A stretch of DNA of 64,000 nucleotides from Phaseolus vulgaris (GCF_000499845.2 NC_023757.2:42821798-42885797), one strand, 5' to 3'; positions 23,001-36,500 are shown, counted from the stretch's first letter. Notes: generated by a model not told the origin, from the letters alone. Numbers and translations: made by a program.

Positions 23001-23252
23001 AATTCTCGTTCAAGGGGCTACCATACTGGCACTCAAATGGGTAGTGGCCATTTTGCAGAAGAAGGATTTAGAAAAGCAGCCTACTTTAGAAACTTACAAG
23101 TTGTTGATTGGGACAATAACTTGCTTCCTCTTTCAAATATTCACCAACTGGCTGACCATTCCAATTGCTATGACATAAGGGTGGGATCAAACAATGTCTG
23201 GGGAACTTACTTTTATTATGGAGGTCCTGGAAGGAATGTGAGATGTCCATGA
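20059..23252 (+). CDS. Neprosin-domain (DUF239) protein with activation-peptide domain, 7 exons
   Basis: Related to neprosin, a glutamic prolyl endopeptidase; most plant homologues have no known substrate. Exons: 20059-20448, 20544-20630, 20831-21031, 21510-21674, 21873-21926, 22012-22158 and 22875-23252, giving 473 residues, all phase 0. About 95-215 is the Neprosin activation-peptide domain (KPPVKTIKSPDGDLIDCV, TVPIRRTTEQDFLRA). 227-473 is the Neprosin domain (YYGAKANINVW, SLSQIW, YQATGCYNLLCSGF, GSGHFAEEGF, YYGGPG). Glutamates E277 (TIEAGW) and E388 (FGGE) match the expected catalytic pair by context and 111-residue spacing. Introns 1 (after 20448) and 4 (after 21674) begin with GC, not GT. 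The start is uncertain: ATGs at 20032, 20059 and 20065 are in frame, and the hydrophobic signal-like segment lies unusually deep, at about 62-80. Confidence 0.92.
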
Positions 23253-26200
23253 AGATCATACATATATCCATATCTATATAGTTCCTATTATACAGGCTTC
23301 TCTGTTCTAAATATATAAATATTCTTTTCTTTATCCCACTTTTTTTTTTCTTTTGGGGATTTTTGGTTTCATTATAAGCTTCACATGGTTCGGCTATATT
23401 TGTTAATTTTGGTTTTGGGTTAACAGGTTAGAGACAGTATGTTCCGTTGTTAGAGATTATGTAAATCCACGAAAAATATGCTGTCAATTTATAACATTAA
23501 ATTAGGAGTTCTGTATTCTTCAATTCCTATTTCTTTCCCCTTTGCAATTCAAATAAACTCGAACCTTGCGCAGGTAATAGTTGATTTTCAATTGGTGAAT
23601 AAACATTTAATGCAGCCTGTCTTTCCAAGATGGAATCATAATTTTTCATGCTTAGTGACAATTATATTTTACTGCTAATGAATCCGTCATAGGTGGCTTT
23701 GCATGTGGGGGAGCTTCAAAGAACCAAATTACAAACATATCTCCGAGACTAAATGCGTTCAACCTTCAATATCTTCTCTGTTATAGTATTACTAAGCAAA
23801 TTTATTAACTATCTTGAATCTTCTATCTTCTTGGTAAATAAAAAGAGAATATTTTAATGTACATGCAGTGTCCTCATTTAATTTGCACTGTAAATAAAAA
23901 AAAATAGTTGAATACTATTATACAGTGAAACCAAGACCAATTAGCACTGAAACACTGTTTCCCCCGAGTAAACTTGAGGTAAAAATACTTAAGATACCGC
24001 ATATTGGGAAATACAATGCGGAATAAACAGTTGTTTTGTTGTTTGAATTTTGAGTGGGAGATGAGATAAATCTAGCAAAATGTTATTTTGACAACCGATA
24101 AAATAAGATACCAGTTTACCATAATGAGGTGACACCATGCACTTCCAAAACTGTTCATTTCAATAAAAGAATATTTCTCTCTCTAGTTATAACAACTAAA
24201 TCTCTATTAAAACACTAAATTCTATGTAACAATAGAGTGAGAGAGAGTAAATAAATAAGGCCTTTTTGAAGGGAAAATTGATTGAAAGCTAAAGGTCAAT
24301 GTCATGATTGTATTAAATCTTAGACCATCCGAAACTAGACAGGAAGAAAAAAGAAGGGAGCAGATGGGTCTTGTGAAAATAAGGTTGTGGTGTTAGTAGG
24401 CTAGGGTTAGGTGTTTGCATCCTAGTGTCCAAATGGATGTTGGTGGAAGTGTGAAGTGACACAAGATATGGATCCTTTGTTTTCAAAACTATAATGATAA
24501 TAATATTGAGAAGGGTAGAATTGATAATAGTAACTGAGTCTTCTTGCGTGACAACAAAGCGATCCCCACCACATTCGATTAAAGAATAAAGGACAGTGAT
24601 GGTGTAGACAGGAATCCAGAAGCGTATTGTGAAAGAGTATGCAAGGAAATGGAACAAACACTTCTTTTTTACTAGGAGTTTGGGCTTCTGCTGCCTCAAT
24701 CTGGAAAGGTTTATCAAAAGATGATTTGCATTTGAAGCAAGAGAAGGCCACTTTCTTGTAGAATGTAGTAGTGTGAACAGAGCCAACAGTACCAAGCAAG
24801 ACCTACTTTCTTTATTTCTTTGAGGGAAAGTTAATGCAACATTCATCTCAACTTGTCTCTTTTTTTACACAATATCACTCTTAACATAAATAATAAACAT
24901 GTTTTAGTTGTCCTTCCAAAATTAAACTTTACCTATGTGAAAAAGAAATACAATAATGGTGTTTATGCCGTATATTGTTGAGGTAGAGCTTGATTAACAT
25001 GGATAAGAACAGAATCGAAAACAAACAAAAGACACAATGTGGGTACACCATCAACAACCATAGTTTCTAGCAAAAAGTAAACGTCAAAGAGGCTCCAGCT
25101 ATGATGAGGAGACACTGCTGCAAAAACATGTCCGGAGGAAGACTAACCAGAACACTGACCAATGCATTACCCACTACATTACTACTCAATCACATTATAC
25201 TTTTATGGTGCCTACAACACATACAAAAATATTTAATTAAATTAAACAATCAATGTTTCAGTCATTTTAGTATTTTATTTATATTTATGTAAATTTAAAA
25301 AAGGAAAATAAAAATATAACAAATAGTATGTGAAGTGACATGAGAATGGCTTTTTGAGACAGGTGCATCATGTATGTTTGATATGGATATGACGCCATTG
25401 TTTTTAAAGTGGTCCTTACTTCTTAACTTTGAACACTTGTTCGTATTAAAGATTATGTGGTATCACAACAAAACCCCTTTTACCTTTTAATTTAATAACA
25501 CTAAAAACTAAGCAAGTTATTTTCACTTTCAGTGTCTTTACTTAACTCATCTACTAGAGACTAGTAAAGATAGTATAACTGGTTATAATGACCCTTTTAA
25601 CTTACTTTAGATAAAAGATTACTTAAACTTCTCACAGCACACAAAAGTTATATCTATAGTTATATTAATTCTAACAAATTATTTTTTTTATCTTATTTAA
25701 AAGAAAATAGAATTATTGACAACTTTTATGTTGACCTCAATATTAGTTTAATCATTTTCTATATCTAAACTTAGAAATAACATGAATTTTTTCTAGACAT
25801 CATTTTTGGTGAAACCAATGCCACAAGTTAGCACGCTAACATCGATAGACAAAACTTCTATAAAGACTACATTTACTACTTTAGTACAAAAATGAGTCTA
25901 AATGAAATCATAATCTCTATAAGCAAAATATACTCTCCAACACATTTTCATAAACTTGTGGTCAAATCTTTAATATAATTTTTATACTAACATTTTTCAC
26001 ACCTTTATAGTCTATATTAAACTTATAACTATAAATTTTATTTTTAATGTAATATTATTCTCATATATATTTCAATAATAAATTCGAACTCCTTAAAAAA
26101 AAGTTGAAAAGCAACAGTTTAGTTCATATATGTGAATGGCTACATTTTCATCAAGATGTTTTCCTCGTTGAAACAATGAATTTTTTTTGTCCATTGGAAG

Positions 26201-26476
26201 TATAAGTATTGCGTTTAAAGAGTTCATGGCCCCCTGTGGGATCCAATGTCCTTTACCCTACAATTTTCGAAATGAGCTTTTCCGGATGTACTTTTCCGGA
26301 TTATTACATTTTGGAGAGCCCACTCCAGAAGATTGAGGGGTGTACAAAGAAAGCCCCGCGTTATGAATATATCAGCCCAATAGCTATTGGTATCCTTCGA
26401 CCCACTTAGCAGAAATAGAAGTAATGGGCCAAGATTCGACCCAAAAGTACAAGCTGAATGACTATAACTCCATTTT
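23253..26476. other. Intergenic, AT-rich, no gene recognised
   Basis: Begins with the 3' UTR of the Neprosin gene. Overlapping minus-strand ORFs at 24313-24846 and 24422-24799 are present, but they resemble no family known to me and their codon use is not gene-like; they may be chance or part of a non-coding transcript. 26170-26476 is less AT-rich and leads into the inverted-repeat element cluster. Confidence 0.5.
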
Positions 26477-27279
26477 GGCAATTGCTTCCTGCACCATACC
26501 ACTACACCCGATTTCAGTGGAAAGATGAAAATGTTCTTAAAAAAATGAGGTGCATATAAAAATACCTTCTGGATTCCCTTTCCGGAATGTGTTTTGGATT
26601 TTTTTTTCTGGAACGAATTTTTTGTATTACGGATTTTCTTATCCATAATACACTTTTTATTTTTGTTTTTTATTTTTATTTCTGAAACACAATAATCTAT
26701 CTTCCGATCTTCTTTTCTAAAATGTATTATTTTCAATTTGAATTATTTTATCCAGAACAAAATTTTGATTTTTTTTCCAGATTTTTATTTTCGAAACTCA
26801 ATAACTTCTTCCAAATTTATTTTTCTGGAATATATTATTTTCAATTCCAGATTTTTATTTATGGAATAAAAGGCATTTTTGGAAATAAAAAAAATATGTT
26901 GAGTGCAGGTTAAAAATGATCGGCAATTGCTTCCTACACCCAAACACTTTTGAACCCGCACCCAACACAATTTCAAAAAATTTCGAAAATACCCTTTATT
27001 CAAAAAATGAAAATAATGCATTACAGAAAAATGGATCCAGAGGAGATTATTGTGTTTCAGATATAAAAACCCAGAAACAAAAAATTAAAATTCCATTCCG
27101 AATAAAAAAATCCAGAATTGAAAATAATACATTTCGGAAAAAATTTATCTGAAAGAGATTATTGTGTTCCAGAAAAGGGAGTCTGAAATCTAATTTTATA
27201 TTTATCCCATTTATTTAAGGATATTTCTGTCTTTTCACATGTAATTGGGTGCAGTGATATGGTGCAGGAAGCAATTGCC
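26477..27279. mobile_element. Inverted-repeat element A of the GGCAATT..TTCCTGCACC family (possibly nested)
   Basis: The left end reads GGCAATTGCTTCCTGCACC and the right end is its reverse complement. Over 33 bases (26477-26509 against 27247-27279) 31 match. A third, left-type terminus (GGCAATTGCTTCCTACACCC) occurs internally at 26922, so two elements may be nested, or one may have lost an end. No target duplication was found with these boundaries. The interior is AT-rich with repeated TTCCGGA/TCCAGAA-like motifs and no gene. Confidence 0.7.
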
Positions 27280-27661
27280 CTAAAATAAACTACTTGTCAT
27301 CTTTCATTAGGATGTTTCTTTCTGCAATCTATCAAAATTCTTCCTAATTTTTAAAAATACTAATTTACTCCTTTTTTTTAATGACTTTTGAATTTTATTT
27401 TTTTCTGAAACACACTTTTCAGAATTCATTAAATATATTATGAAAAAAAAAATCCCAGAACAGAATTTCTAGAATGCATATAATATATTCCATAATATAT
27501 TTTTCAGAATAACTTTTTCAAAATCTGAAAGAACTTTCCAAAATAAAAATGAATTAGATGGAGCACTCATTTCACTTATATAATGGAGTGCAGGAAGAAT
27601 ATTAATGGGCTGCACTCTTTTTAATATTCACGGACCTAATAATTTTATGCAATTCTCCAAA

Positions 27662-28034
27662 GGCAAATTCTCCTTGCACCATATCAATTATAACATACAT
27701 CTAATCTGCTATAGGAAATAACAAAAATACTCTTAAAAGATAACGAAAATAACCTTAAATAAAAAGAAGTTGTGGATAAAAATTACTTCCGAAACTCTTT
27801 TTTCAAAAATATTCCAGACATGAATTCACATAATACATTTTTGAATTTTGAAAATTCTTATCCATAATGCATTTTCAATTTTGTATTCTGAATTTTTTTG
27901 TCCATAATGTATTTTTTTAGTTTTGAATTATATTTACTATTCTGGATTTCAAATCCAAAATAAAGGTAATTTTGTAAATTTCAAAAGATGATAGGATGGA
28001 GGTTAAAAGTAATATGGTGCAGGAAGAAATTGCC
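27662..28034. mobile_element. Mutator-like MITE B
   Basis: 373 bases. Terminal inverted repeats GGCAAATTCTCCTTGCACC and GGCAATTTCTTCCTGCACC (20 of 23 bases match when extended to CATAT). Flanking 9-mers are TTCTCCAAA on the left (27653-27661) and TTGTCCAAA on the right (28035-28043), an 8 of 9 match. A 9-bp target duplication is the mark of Mutator-like elements. No coding capacity. Confidence 0.8.
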
Positions 28035-28195
28035 TTGTCCAAATAGCAAACAAAAATAAAAGGTTTTTCAATCCTTCAGAAACACCGACACATTTATCAC
28101 AGATAAGGTCAGTCCAATTTATGTCAAAGCCCAAAGTGAATTTTAGGACAAGACGTTTAAACATTATTTATTTATTTATTTGATGTTTATGTTTA

Positions 28196-28590
28196 GGCAA
28201 TTTCTTCTTGCACCCAATCCATTGTGATTGGCACTCAACAAACATTCTAAAATTCAATTGTATCCTTGTCATGTTTATTTTGAAAAAACTTGTAGGGTGT
28301 GTTGATGTCCTCATATCTTCGCGCAACAATGGAGGACCTTCGCGCTTTTGGCTTCATCTTTGTTTAAGGGGTCATTCCACTCAACACTACGCTACTGCAG
28401 AAATGTCAACCAAGATGCGAGGAGGCGAACGCTCGTGTGAGAGATGGTGTTGGGTGCGAGAATGGCAGAAACGAACTTGGATGTGTGATTGGATGCAAAA
28501 AAACTAAACCCTAATTTCATTTTCATTAAGGGTAATTTGGTACTTTCACAAATGTAGGTCCAATTTGATTGGGTGTAAGGAGAATCAGCC
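28196..28590. mobile_element. Mutator-like MITE C with perfect 9-bp target duplication
   Basis: 395 bases. The left terminus is GGCAATTTCTTCTTGCACCC; the right terminus read in reverse is GGCTGATTCTCCTTACACCC. It is flanked by TTATGTTTA at 28187-28195 and again at 28591-28599, a perfect 9-bp duplication. The interior (about 28300-28490) is richer in G and C than either flank and holds an open frame on the plus strand (28208-28507, 99 codons) with no recognised homology. It could be captured host sequence, as in Pack-MULEs, but that is not shown. Confidence 0.85.
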
Positions 28591-28599
28591 TTATGTTTA

Positions 28600-31500
28600 A
28601 GGAATTTGAAAATGTAAAACTACTTATTGTATTATTATGATTAACTTTATTTTATATTTCCTTTTTATCTGGTAATGAAGTTACGTTTTTAAATTTTATA
28701 GATAAATAGTCAGATAATAAATGTCAATATATTTTATTTTCAATATAATAAATTAAATTTTACTACAAAATCTTTAATTTCATCATTTTTTTTAAAATTA
28801 TGTTAAGGATTGAGATAATTGAATACTTGATTATTAGTAATTGTAGTTGTGTTTATTAAAGAGATAATTACGTTATAAAACAAGTTATGCACCTCACAAT
28901 TAAGGATCAAGATAGACTTTACACAAAACTGAGATTAAATGTGTTAAGCATATTATTTTCTAAAAGAATTTAGACAAGTCAAAAGGTGAAGAGATATTTC
29001 TTTACCAGTTATCAGAGATCATGCCTGCCATACGATATATTGTGCCATTCTTAAACACTACATTCACTACAAGAAAATCATGAAATAGAAACAAGTTTTA
29101 GAAATAAAAAATAATTAGTTACTATATTGATTAAATTAGAGATCATTTCAGAGACTACAAAATTTTTTAGTTTTTAAATTAGTTCCTATTATTGATAAAT
29201 GGTTTCTAAATTAGTATCTAATTAGCAACCAAGGTTTTTTGCTAACAAATTTAGAATCTAAATAATTGGTAGTTAAAACCTTCGTAGCTAATTAGATACC
29301 AATTTAAAACCATTTAACAATAATAAAAACTAATTTAAAAATAAAATAAAAATTAATTTCTAAAATTGTCTCTAATTTAATTACTATAGCAATTAATAAT
29401 TTTTTTTTCAGAAATTTGTTTTTATTTCATGATTTTGTTGTAGTGATTATTCCTTTAGCATATGTATCATCTAAACAGTGTATAACTTTATATAATTCAA
29501 AAAGTAATCGTAGCTTATGTGAGTTATTATATGTGATTTTTGGTGTCCGTATATATATAACCATGTTTTAGAATGTTACATATATTAATATTTAATTATT
29601 TTAGAAGATATAAAAAATTTCAAGAGCACATTTGACTCGATGTTTATTTACCATTGATAATAACACAAATACATGAGATGAACGGAAGACAAAAAAAAAA
29701 TATTTTTAACAAAAACTCTACTTTATATTTTATACTCATATTATTTATTTATGATAAAATCATTAAGTTGATATACACATAAAGGATACGAGGTAATCTC
29801 ACATAAGGTATGAAATAGTGACATAATGATTCCATATTTACAATCCATCAAGTTAATTTGTTAAATAAATGAATAAATTAGTTTAAAAGCTCAAAATTAA
29901 AACATAAATTTTCTCTTTATTTAAAAGATCAGAAAATTTGGTGTGAATGAAGGAGATGAATGAGAAGGAAGGAGATGCATGTTAGAAGATTTATATAGAA
30001 AGAGAAAGGAAAATTTTGAATTAGAAAATTTATCATCTTTAAATTTGGATTTTTAAATTAAAAATAATCTACAATTTTTAGTCGTTGTTGCTAATGCAGA
30101 AATTCATAACATATAAATTAGCATTAGCCGATACTAATTTAAATAAATATTAAAAATATATTATATTAATGTTAACTTAATTGACACTAACTTTAATAAA
30201 TATAAATATTAAAATAAAATAAATAAGATTAGCATCAATCATCTCATTTATTTTAATTAGCGATAACTAGTCTCTGAGTGACATATATATTTTTTTATTA
30301 AAAAATTAAAAAGAATTAATGTTACTTGATAATTAACTCTATTAATAACTAATATTAAATAAATTCTATCAGCATTAATTAAGCTAACATTAATCTAACA
30401 CTAAAATAAATATTTACTTATTAAAAGAGTTAAAAATAATTAGTATGAACTTAGAATGGACTAAACCAACTCTATTTATAACTAAATTATTTTTAAAAAA
30501 TCAAATTATAACATGTAATTTAACGGACACCATTATTTAAAAGTTAGTTTAATATTTGTTTAGTATACAAAGTTACTGTTTGGGCTATTTGGCTCCAAGA
30601 TTCATAAAGAATTCTCGAAGATGTCGTGGATGAAGTTTTCATGTGTTACTTGTCTTGTGAGAAGCTTGCCTTGATTACATTTGCTTGTGTGCTTTGTGTT
30701 TTCCATGCTTCAATTAATGCACTCTTTACCTCAAATTCTCCACCTTCTCTGACCTTCATGGGCTGTGATTAAGTGAGATTTAATACCAAGATATAATAAT
30801 TACAATTCGAAAGATAAAATAAACTAAAAAAAGAGAACAACTAATTATCTTATTCTTTGTTCCGTATTATATTTTTTGAAATTTTTCTATAACGTTTATA
30901 CTTTTTCTAGGTTAAGGTAGTGATCACTTGAAAAAGTTAAGTGGATAGCTGTTTTGAATTAGAAACAACAAGTTATTTTTAATTGGATCATGGTGATCTT
31001 TGTTTGAAAAGAATTATGGAGTATTTTTATTACCAGCACTTGGAACTCATAATGTCAAATCCTATGAAAGTTATGGTTTGGCCTAAATGTGGATAATTTG
31101 TGTTATTGAACCTTGAATGAACCAGCGGTCCAAGAAAATGAGCTTCCATATTTGTTTTCTTTTTCTTTTTTCCGAAAACAAGATGTTTTCCATAGATAAA
31201 AGTTGAGACTTATCTCCTAAAAGAAGGAAAATACCAGGGAACAAACATACCATTATAGGATTTTAAAAGTTGGATATGGCTTTATAGGAGATTCAAAATA
31301 GAAGGTGAGAAAAAGTTAGAAATACTTCATATATTTTCATTTCAGATTCAGAGTTCGATTTAAATAGATTTAGTTTATCCTAATATTGTTGAAAACTTGA
31401 GAAACACTTTTTTTTTTTATTTTAGTAAAAGAGTTATTTAAATCCTATTTTAGATATTGCTTCATAAACAAACAAACATATCATGATAGAATAAATCATG

Positions 31501-33558
31501 AAGAAAAAATATAGTTGAGTTGGGATTCTCTATGTATAGAGAAGGGATGTTTAGATGTTGATATGGAAGCTTTTTTTTTTTTTAATGTTTCATTTAATCA
31601 TTGTCTCCACATGGACTGCACTTGAAGGTATGAGCTCATATAAATCAAATAATTTCCGCAGTTTGCAAGTAAAAAGACTTATTGAAGGTAAAGTTTTAAT
31701 TGAAAGTAAAGGTGGTCGTATCTTCATTACTTTGATTATAACTGGTTAAACATTACCTATTAAATCCAATATTTTCTTTGATAATATTTTTTGTTTTATG
31801 CATGTGAAAATTTATCTACCAAGTTTATGCTTACACATGGACAATCAATATTCTTTATTGTGAGGTATTTGAAAAAGTACTATTTTTTAAATATTTTTGT
31901 TTTATATTATTAATTATATTAATCTAATTACTTATTGATTATTTTATGTTCATCATCTTAGTTATTTTAATTATTTTTTACGTGCAAGGCACGGGTATGT
32001 AATCATTTTTAAAAGGTGCCTTTTGATATATGGGACTTTATGGTTAAGCATTTCCGTCAAACTATTTTGCTTTATTTCACTCTTATTACGACAAAGTATA
32101 TTTAACGTTGATTCCAAGATCTAAGAGGGAGTACTAAATTAAAGTGTTTGTTGAATTGAAAGGGCAATTTAAACTGTTAAAAATTATTTTTGGTGAAGTT
32201 GAGATATATAGGCTTTTAAGGTTTAAATAAGGAGTTTGCTTGGTCGCTACTGAAAGTCAATCACACAACTATGATGATAATTTTATAGTTTTTTCTCTAT
32301 TTGTGGACAGCGTAAGAATTATCAGTTTATGAACGACTAAGAGGCTATGACCCATGACCCCGACTCAGTAATTTATTTTGCTGCCACTTTTTGGGAATGT
32401 TAATTTAACCTTTTTGGGCCATAAACGGAATGTGAAAATCGACTCCAGTAGCAGTCATACCTGTTATTTGGTAATCTCTCTATCAAATGACACATGCATG
32501 AAACGCTTAATTTATTTTCTTTTTCAGGTATAAGGAAAAACAAAATTAGACGAAAATTACTTGGTAATCTTTCGTTGTCATTTTCATTATTTGATGGATG
32601 CTCGCATATGTAATTTGTTCTTTTCTCTTTGTAAAGCAATAGATGAAAGATCCCATGCATGTCTTGCGGGAAGGGGGGGCCAGCCAGAGTCTGCGCTACA
32701 CATTAATCTGCATGTGCAGCTGTTAAGCACCATTGAAATGGCACCCTTTGGTCTTGAAATAATAGTGAGTGATATATGAAAATTGGGAAGAAACGCAGCA
32801 CATTAATCGCGTTGCATTTGGTCTGTTCATGACATGATGGTCATGTGTTGTCAACTATTTAAGGAAAAGCCAGTTGCTATACGGTGAAATGGAAAAGGTT
32901 ATGTGCGGAAAGTGTGGTAGTAGTGATTGCTAACTGCTTGGCCATAAGTGTTGTAGACTTGAATGCAGAATGCTCCAACTTCACATGGTGCGGGCCAAGA
33001 AAGTTTGTTGAACGAAAACAAGCCAACTCACTTTTTCCATAATCAGCAACAATCATAATGCAAGCGAAAGAGGGCTCAAAAAGTACCTAGTGATAGTCCA
33101 CCTTCCTGCTCAACCTGACATCTCCCACTTTTACTCTTTGGCTTTCAGAGTTACACCACACATTATTGCCCTCTTTTGAAGAATTGATGAAAGCAGCTTC
33201 TTATGGAAAGCTCCCCCATTTCATTTTATACCATACATGGATATCAATGTAGGCCCCCCTCATATATTTTACACAACAAGAGTAATTAAGATGCTGGCAG
33301 AAGCCACAGTTTGGGTGAAGTGAATAATAAAAGAAAATGAATCGTGTCAATCAATTAAGCTTCTGTACACTCATTTCATTTTACCTTATCTCAATCAGAT
33401 ACGCAAAGTACCTTTACAATTCCCACATTACACCGAGGTTAATGACTAGTACTAACTAATTAACCAATCAAAATAACTAACATGATCTAAATCCTAAAAA
33501 TATAGTAATTAACATTTGTTTTTTTTTTCTGAAATAGAAAGAGGCATTAAATTTGAAT
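28600..33558. other. Intergenic, AT-rich, with a CACTA-ended MITE and the receptor-kinase 3' flank
   Basis: Apart from the MITE at 29065-29445 no gene was recognised. The stretch 32640-33240 is less AT-rich and may hold part of an unannotated transcript, but no coding frame is convincing. 33300-33558 is the likely 3' UTR of the minus-strand receptor kinase. Confidence 0.5.
29065..29445. mobile_element. CACTA-ended palindromic MITE
   Basis: Begins CACTACAAGAAAATCATGAA and ends with the near-exact inverse (TTCATGATTTTGTTGTAGTG). The flanking 3-mers are ATT on both sides (29062-29064 and 29446-29448), the duplication size of CACTA elements. Nearly the whole 381 bases folds on itself as two arms of about 180 bases. 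It is related in sequence to the larger hairpin at 46164-46856. Confidence 0.85.
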
Positions 33559-36500
33559 TCAGGACTGATTCCTTGGAGGGAGGTAGGCTGCTGCGGAGGA
33601 AGAGGAATAAGCAAGTGATGAGGAGTTGGAAGTAGATTGTAGGAGCAACAACTGAGCAGGGGTGACAGAGGAGGAGGAATAGGAGGAAGCTTGAGTTGTT
33701 TTGGGTTTGGGCTTGTGGGGCTCAGCACCTGGTGGAGGATCGTGACGAATTTCTCTCAATAATGCTGCAACATCTTTCATTGTGGGTCGATCCTCTGCAC
33801 GATTACTTGTGCACAAGAGGGCAATACCAAGTGCTTGTAGCATCTCTTGGATTTGTGTGTCTGGATGGCCCTGGAGCTTGGAATCGAGAACCTGGATCGG
33901 GTCCTTCTTGCTCTTGAGGTGCTCCCTGACCCACTGAATAACATGTTGGCTATCCGGGAATGATGGATCCATTGGCCTTTTCCCCGTTATTATCTCCAGT
34001 AGGACCACGCCAAAGCTGTACACGTCGCTCTTCTCTGTGATTTTAAGCATGCAAGCGTACTCTGCAAGATTCCAACCCAACAAAACATTATACTCTCCAC
34101 ATGTTATCCAGACAAAGAGGTAAGAGACATTTGCTGTCTGTAAAGTAGTTCAACAACGATTAATCAGATTAGGTTGGAGGCATTCCGTGTGTGTGACTCG
34201 TGATCAATTGCCTTTTCTGCCGGCACCATCATGTCTTTCACTTGTCCAAAGAGAAAGATTACATGTAATTATTATATATGCATGCAGCGAATTTGTAACT
34301 TTGTGCCATCAAGTACGTGAGATGTACATGTAATCAAACCCAAAAATCAACAAATCAGAAAACATCAACCATAATGAATGGAAGCCTTCAGAATGGATTG
34401 CCGTACGGTCCCCATTTACCAACCTTCATGAGGAAAACTCAAAATCTCACTATCACTTTTTAATTTCTTTTCACATTAATTACACCGGTATCATCTAATT
34501 AAAATTAAGACTCTCGTTATTTACAAATCATCATATATCATTGGATAAACTTGTTAATCAATGAAAAAAATTGAGAATGAATAACTTTTTACTCAAAAAA
34601 AGAAGAAAATTGATTGACTCACCAGGGGCAATGTAACCGTAGGAGCCGGCGAAATGTGGATTAACGGAAAAGGAGGCGTGATCCTCCTCCACGAATCGAG
34701 CGAAACCAAAATCCGCCAAACAGGGCTCATATCTGTCTCCTAACAAAATGTTCTGCGCCTTGACGTCTCGGTGCAAGATAGCAGCAGGCACGCAATCGTG
34801 GTGCAAGTAAGCCACGCCCTCAGCTACGCCCAACGCTATCTTGAGCCTCGTCTCCCAATCAATTAATCCTGTGCACCCCTCGTGTAACAGCGTGTCCAGG
34901 TTACCGTTCGGTAAATAATCATAGAACAGTAACTTGGATCTCCTGTTCGCCCCCCAACCCAGCAGCCGCACGATGTTCCGGTGACGGATTCGCGCAAGCG
35001 TGGCAATCTCCGACGAGAATGCCGCAGCGGAGAATTTCTCCGACAACCGAAACTTCTTCACCGCGATGGCGAGTCCCGTTCCCGGCAAGTCGACTCTATA
35101 AACGACGCCAGATCGACCTTGGCCGATGACGTTGCCAGCAGTGAGACATTTCGCTACGTCAGAGATGGACAAATCGAGTTTCTGGTACAGGGTCACCTCC
35201 CAAGGTGGGGCCATGTCCACGTCGCTGTCCTTTCCATCTAGCTCCACGTCGTTTTCGCGGTCCCCTCGCCGTTTCGCTGCGATGACGACGTACAGCGCCG
35301 CCATGAGCAGCACGCACGCGGTGCACAGCAGGACCACCATCACCACGCGCGCTACCCTCGCCCGCCGTCCCGACCTCCCGCCGCTGTCGCCACTGCACTC
35401 GTTGCCGGAAAAGCACAGCGCAGGGTTCTTCGCTAGTACACTCAACGGCAGCTTCGCGAAGAAAGGCGTGTCCGGAACACGTCCCGAGAATTTGTTATTC
35501 GAGATATTGAGCACCACCAGATTTTGCAGTCCCGCGAGATACTGAAGGTTTCCGCTGAGAGCGTTGTGAGATATGTCTATCACTCCGAGTTTCGTCAATC
35601 CGGAAAACTCCGGAGGGATCTCACCGGATAGCTGGTTCAGGCTCAGATTCAGAGCAATTTCCAAAGCGGGAATGTTGCCAATGCTGCCGGGGATTTGGCC
35701 GGAGAGATTGTTGCTGCTGAGATCCAGTAATTGTAATTTGGAACAAGACCCGATTTGACCCGGAATTGAGCCAGAGATTCGATTCTTCGCGAGAACAAGC
35801 TTGGAGAGCGCGGTGAGTTCGCCGACGGTTGGGTCCAGTATACCTTCGATCATGTTATCGGAAACATCGAGAAACTGAAGCGCATTAAGCCGGCTCAAAC
35901 TTTCCGGTAGGTTTCCGGAGAGAAAGTTGGAATGTATATCAAGAAATGCAAGATTCCGGCAGCCGGAGATCTCCTCCGGGATACTGCCGGAAATCCGATT
36001 GTTCCCCAGGTCGAGGAAATTCAAATTGTTGAGATTCCCAATCTGCGAGGGAATAATCCCGGTGATGTTGTTGTCGTTGGCTCGGAATCGAATTAGGGAA
36101 GAACAATTTCCAATCTCAGAGGGGATTTTCCCCGAGAGATTATTGGATAGGAGCAAGAGCTTGTTGAGATTCTTGAGCTGGAATATGCCCTTGGGTATGG
36201 GACCCGTTAATCCATTCTGTGACAGATCAATAGCCTCTAGGTTTTGACAATTGGAAAGGGAAGAGGGAATGTTACCTTGCAGCTTGTTGTGCCATAAGAA
36301 CAAGAGCGTTAGATTCGCAAGGTTTCCCAATTCGGAAGGTATGGTACCCGTGATGAGATTGTTGTCAAGCTCCACATGTGTGAGTTGCTGACAGTTCCCC
36401 AGTTCTCCTGGAATCTCCCCCGAAATCTGGTTCACACTGAGTTGGAGCTCTTGCAATGATGTCAAGTTCCCGAAAGTGTTGGGAATGCTTCCGGTTAGTG

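Noticed and set aside
24313..24846. 177-codon minus-strand ORF, with another overlapping it at 24422-24799
   Set aside because: No recognisable domain, odd composition with Ile runs, and two competing frames. A non-coding transcript cannot be excluded, but nothing supports a protein.
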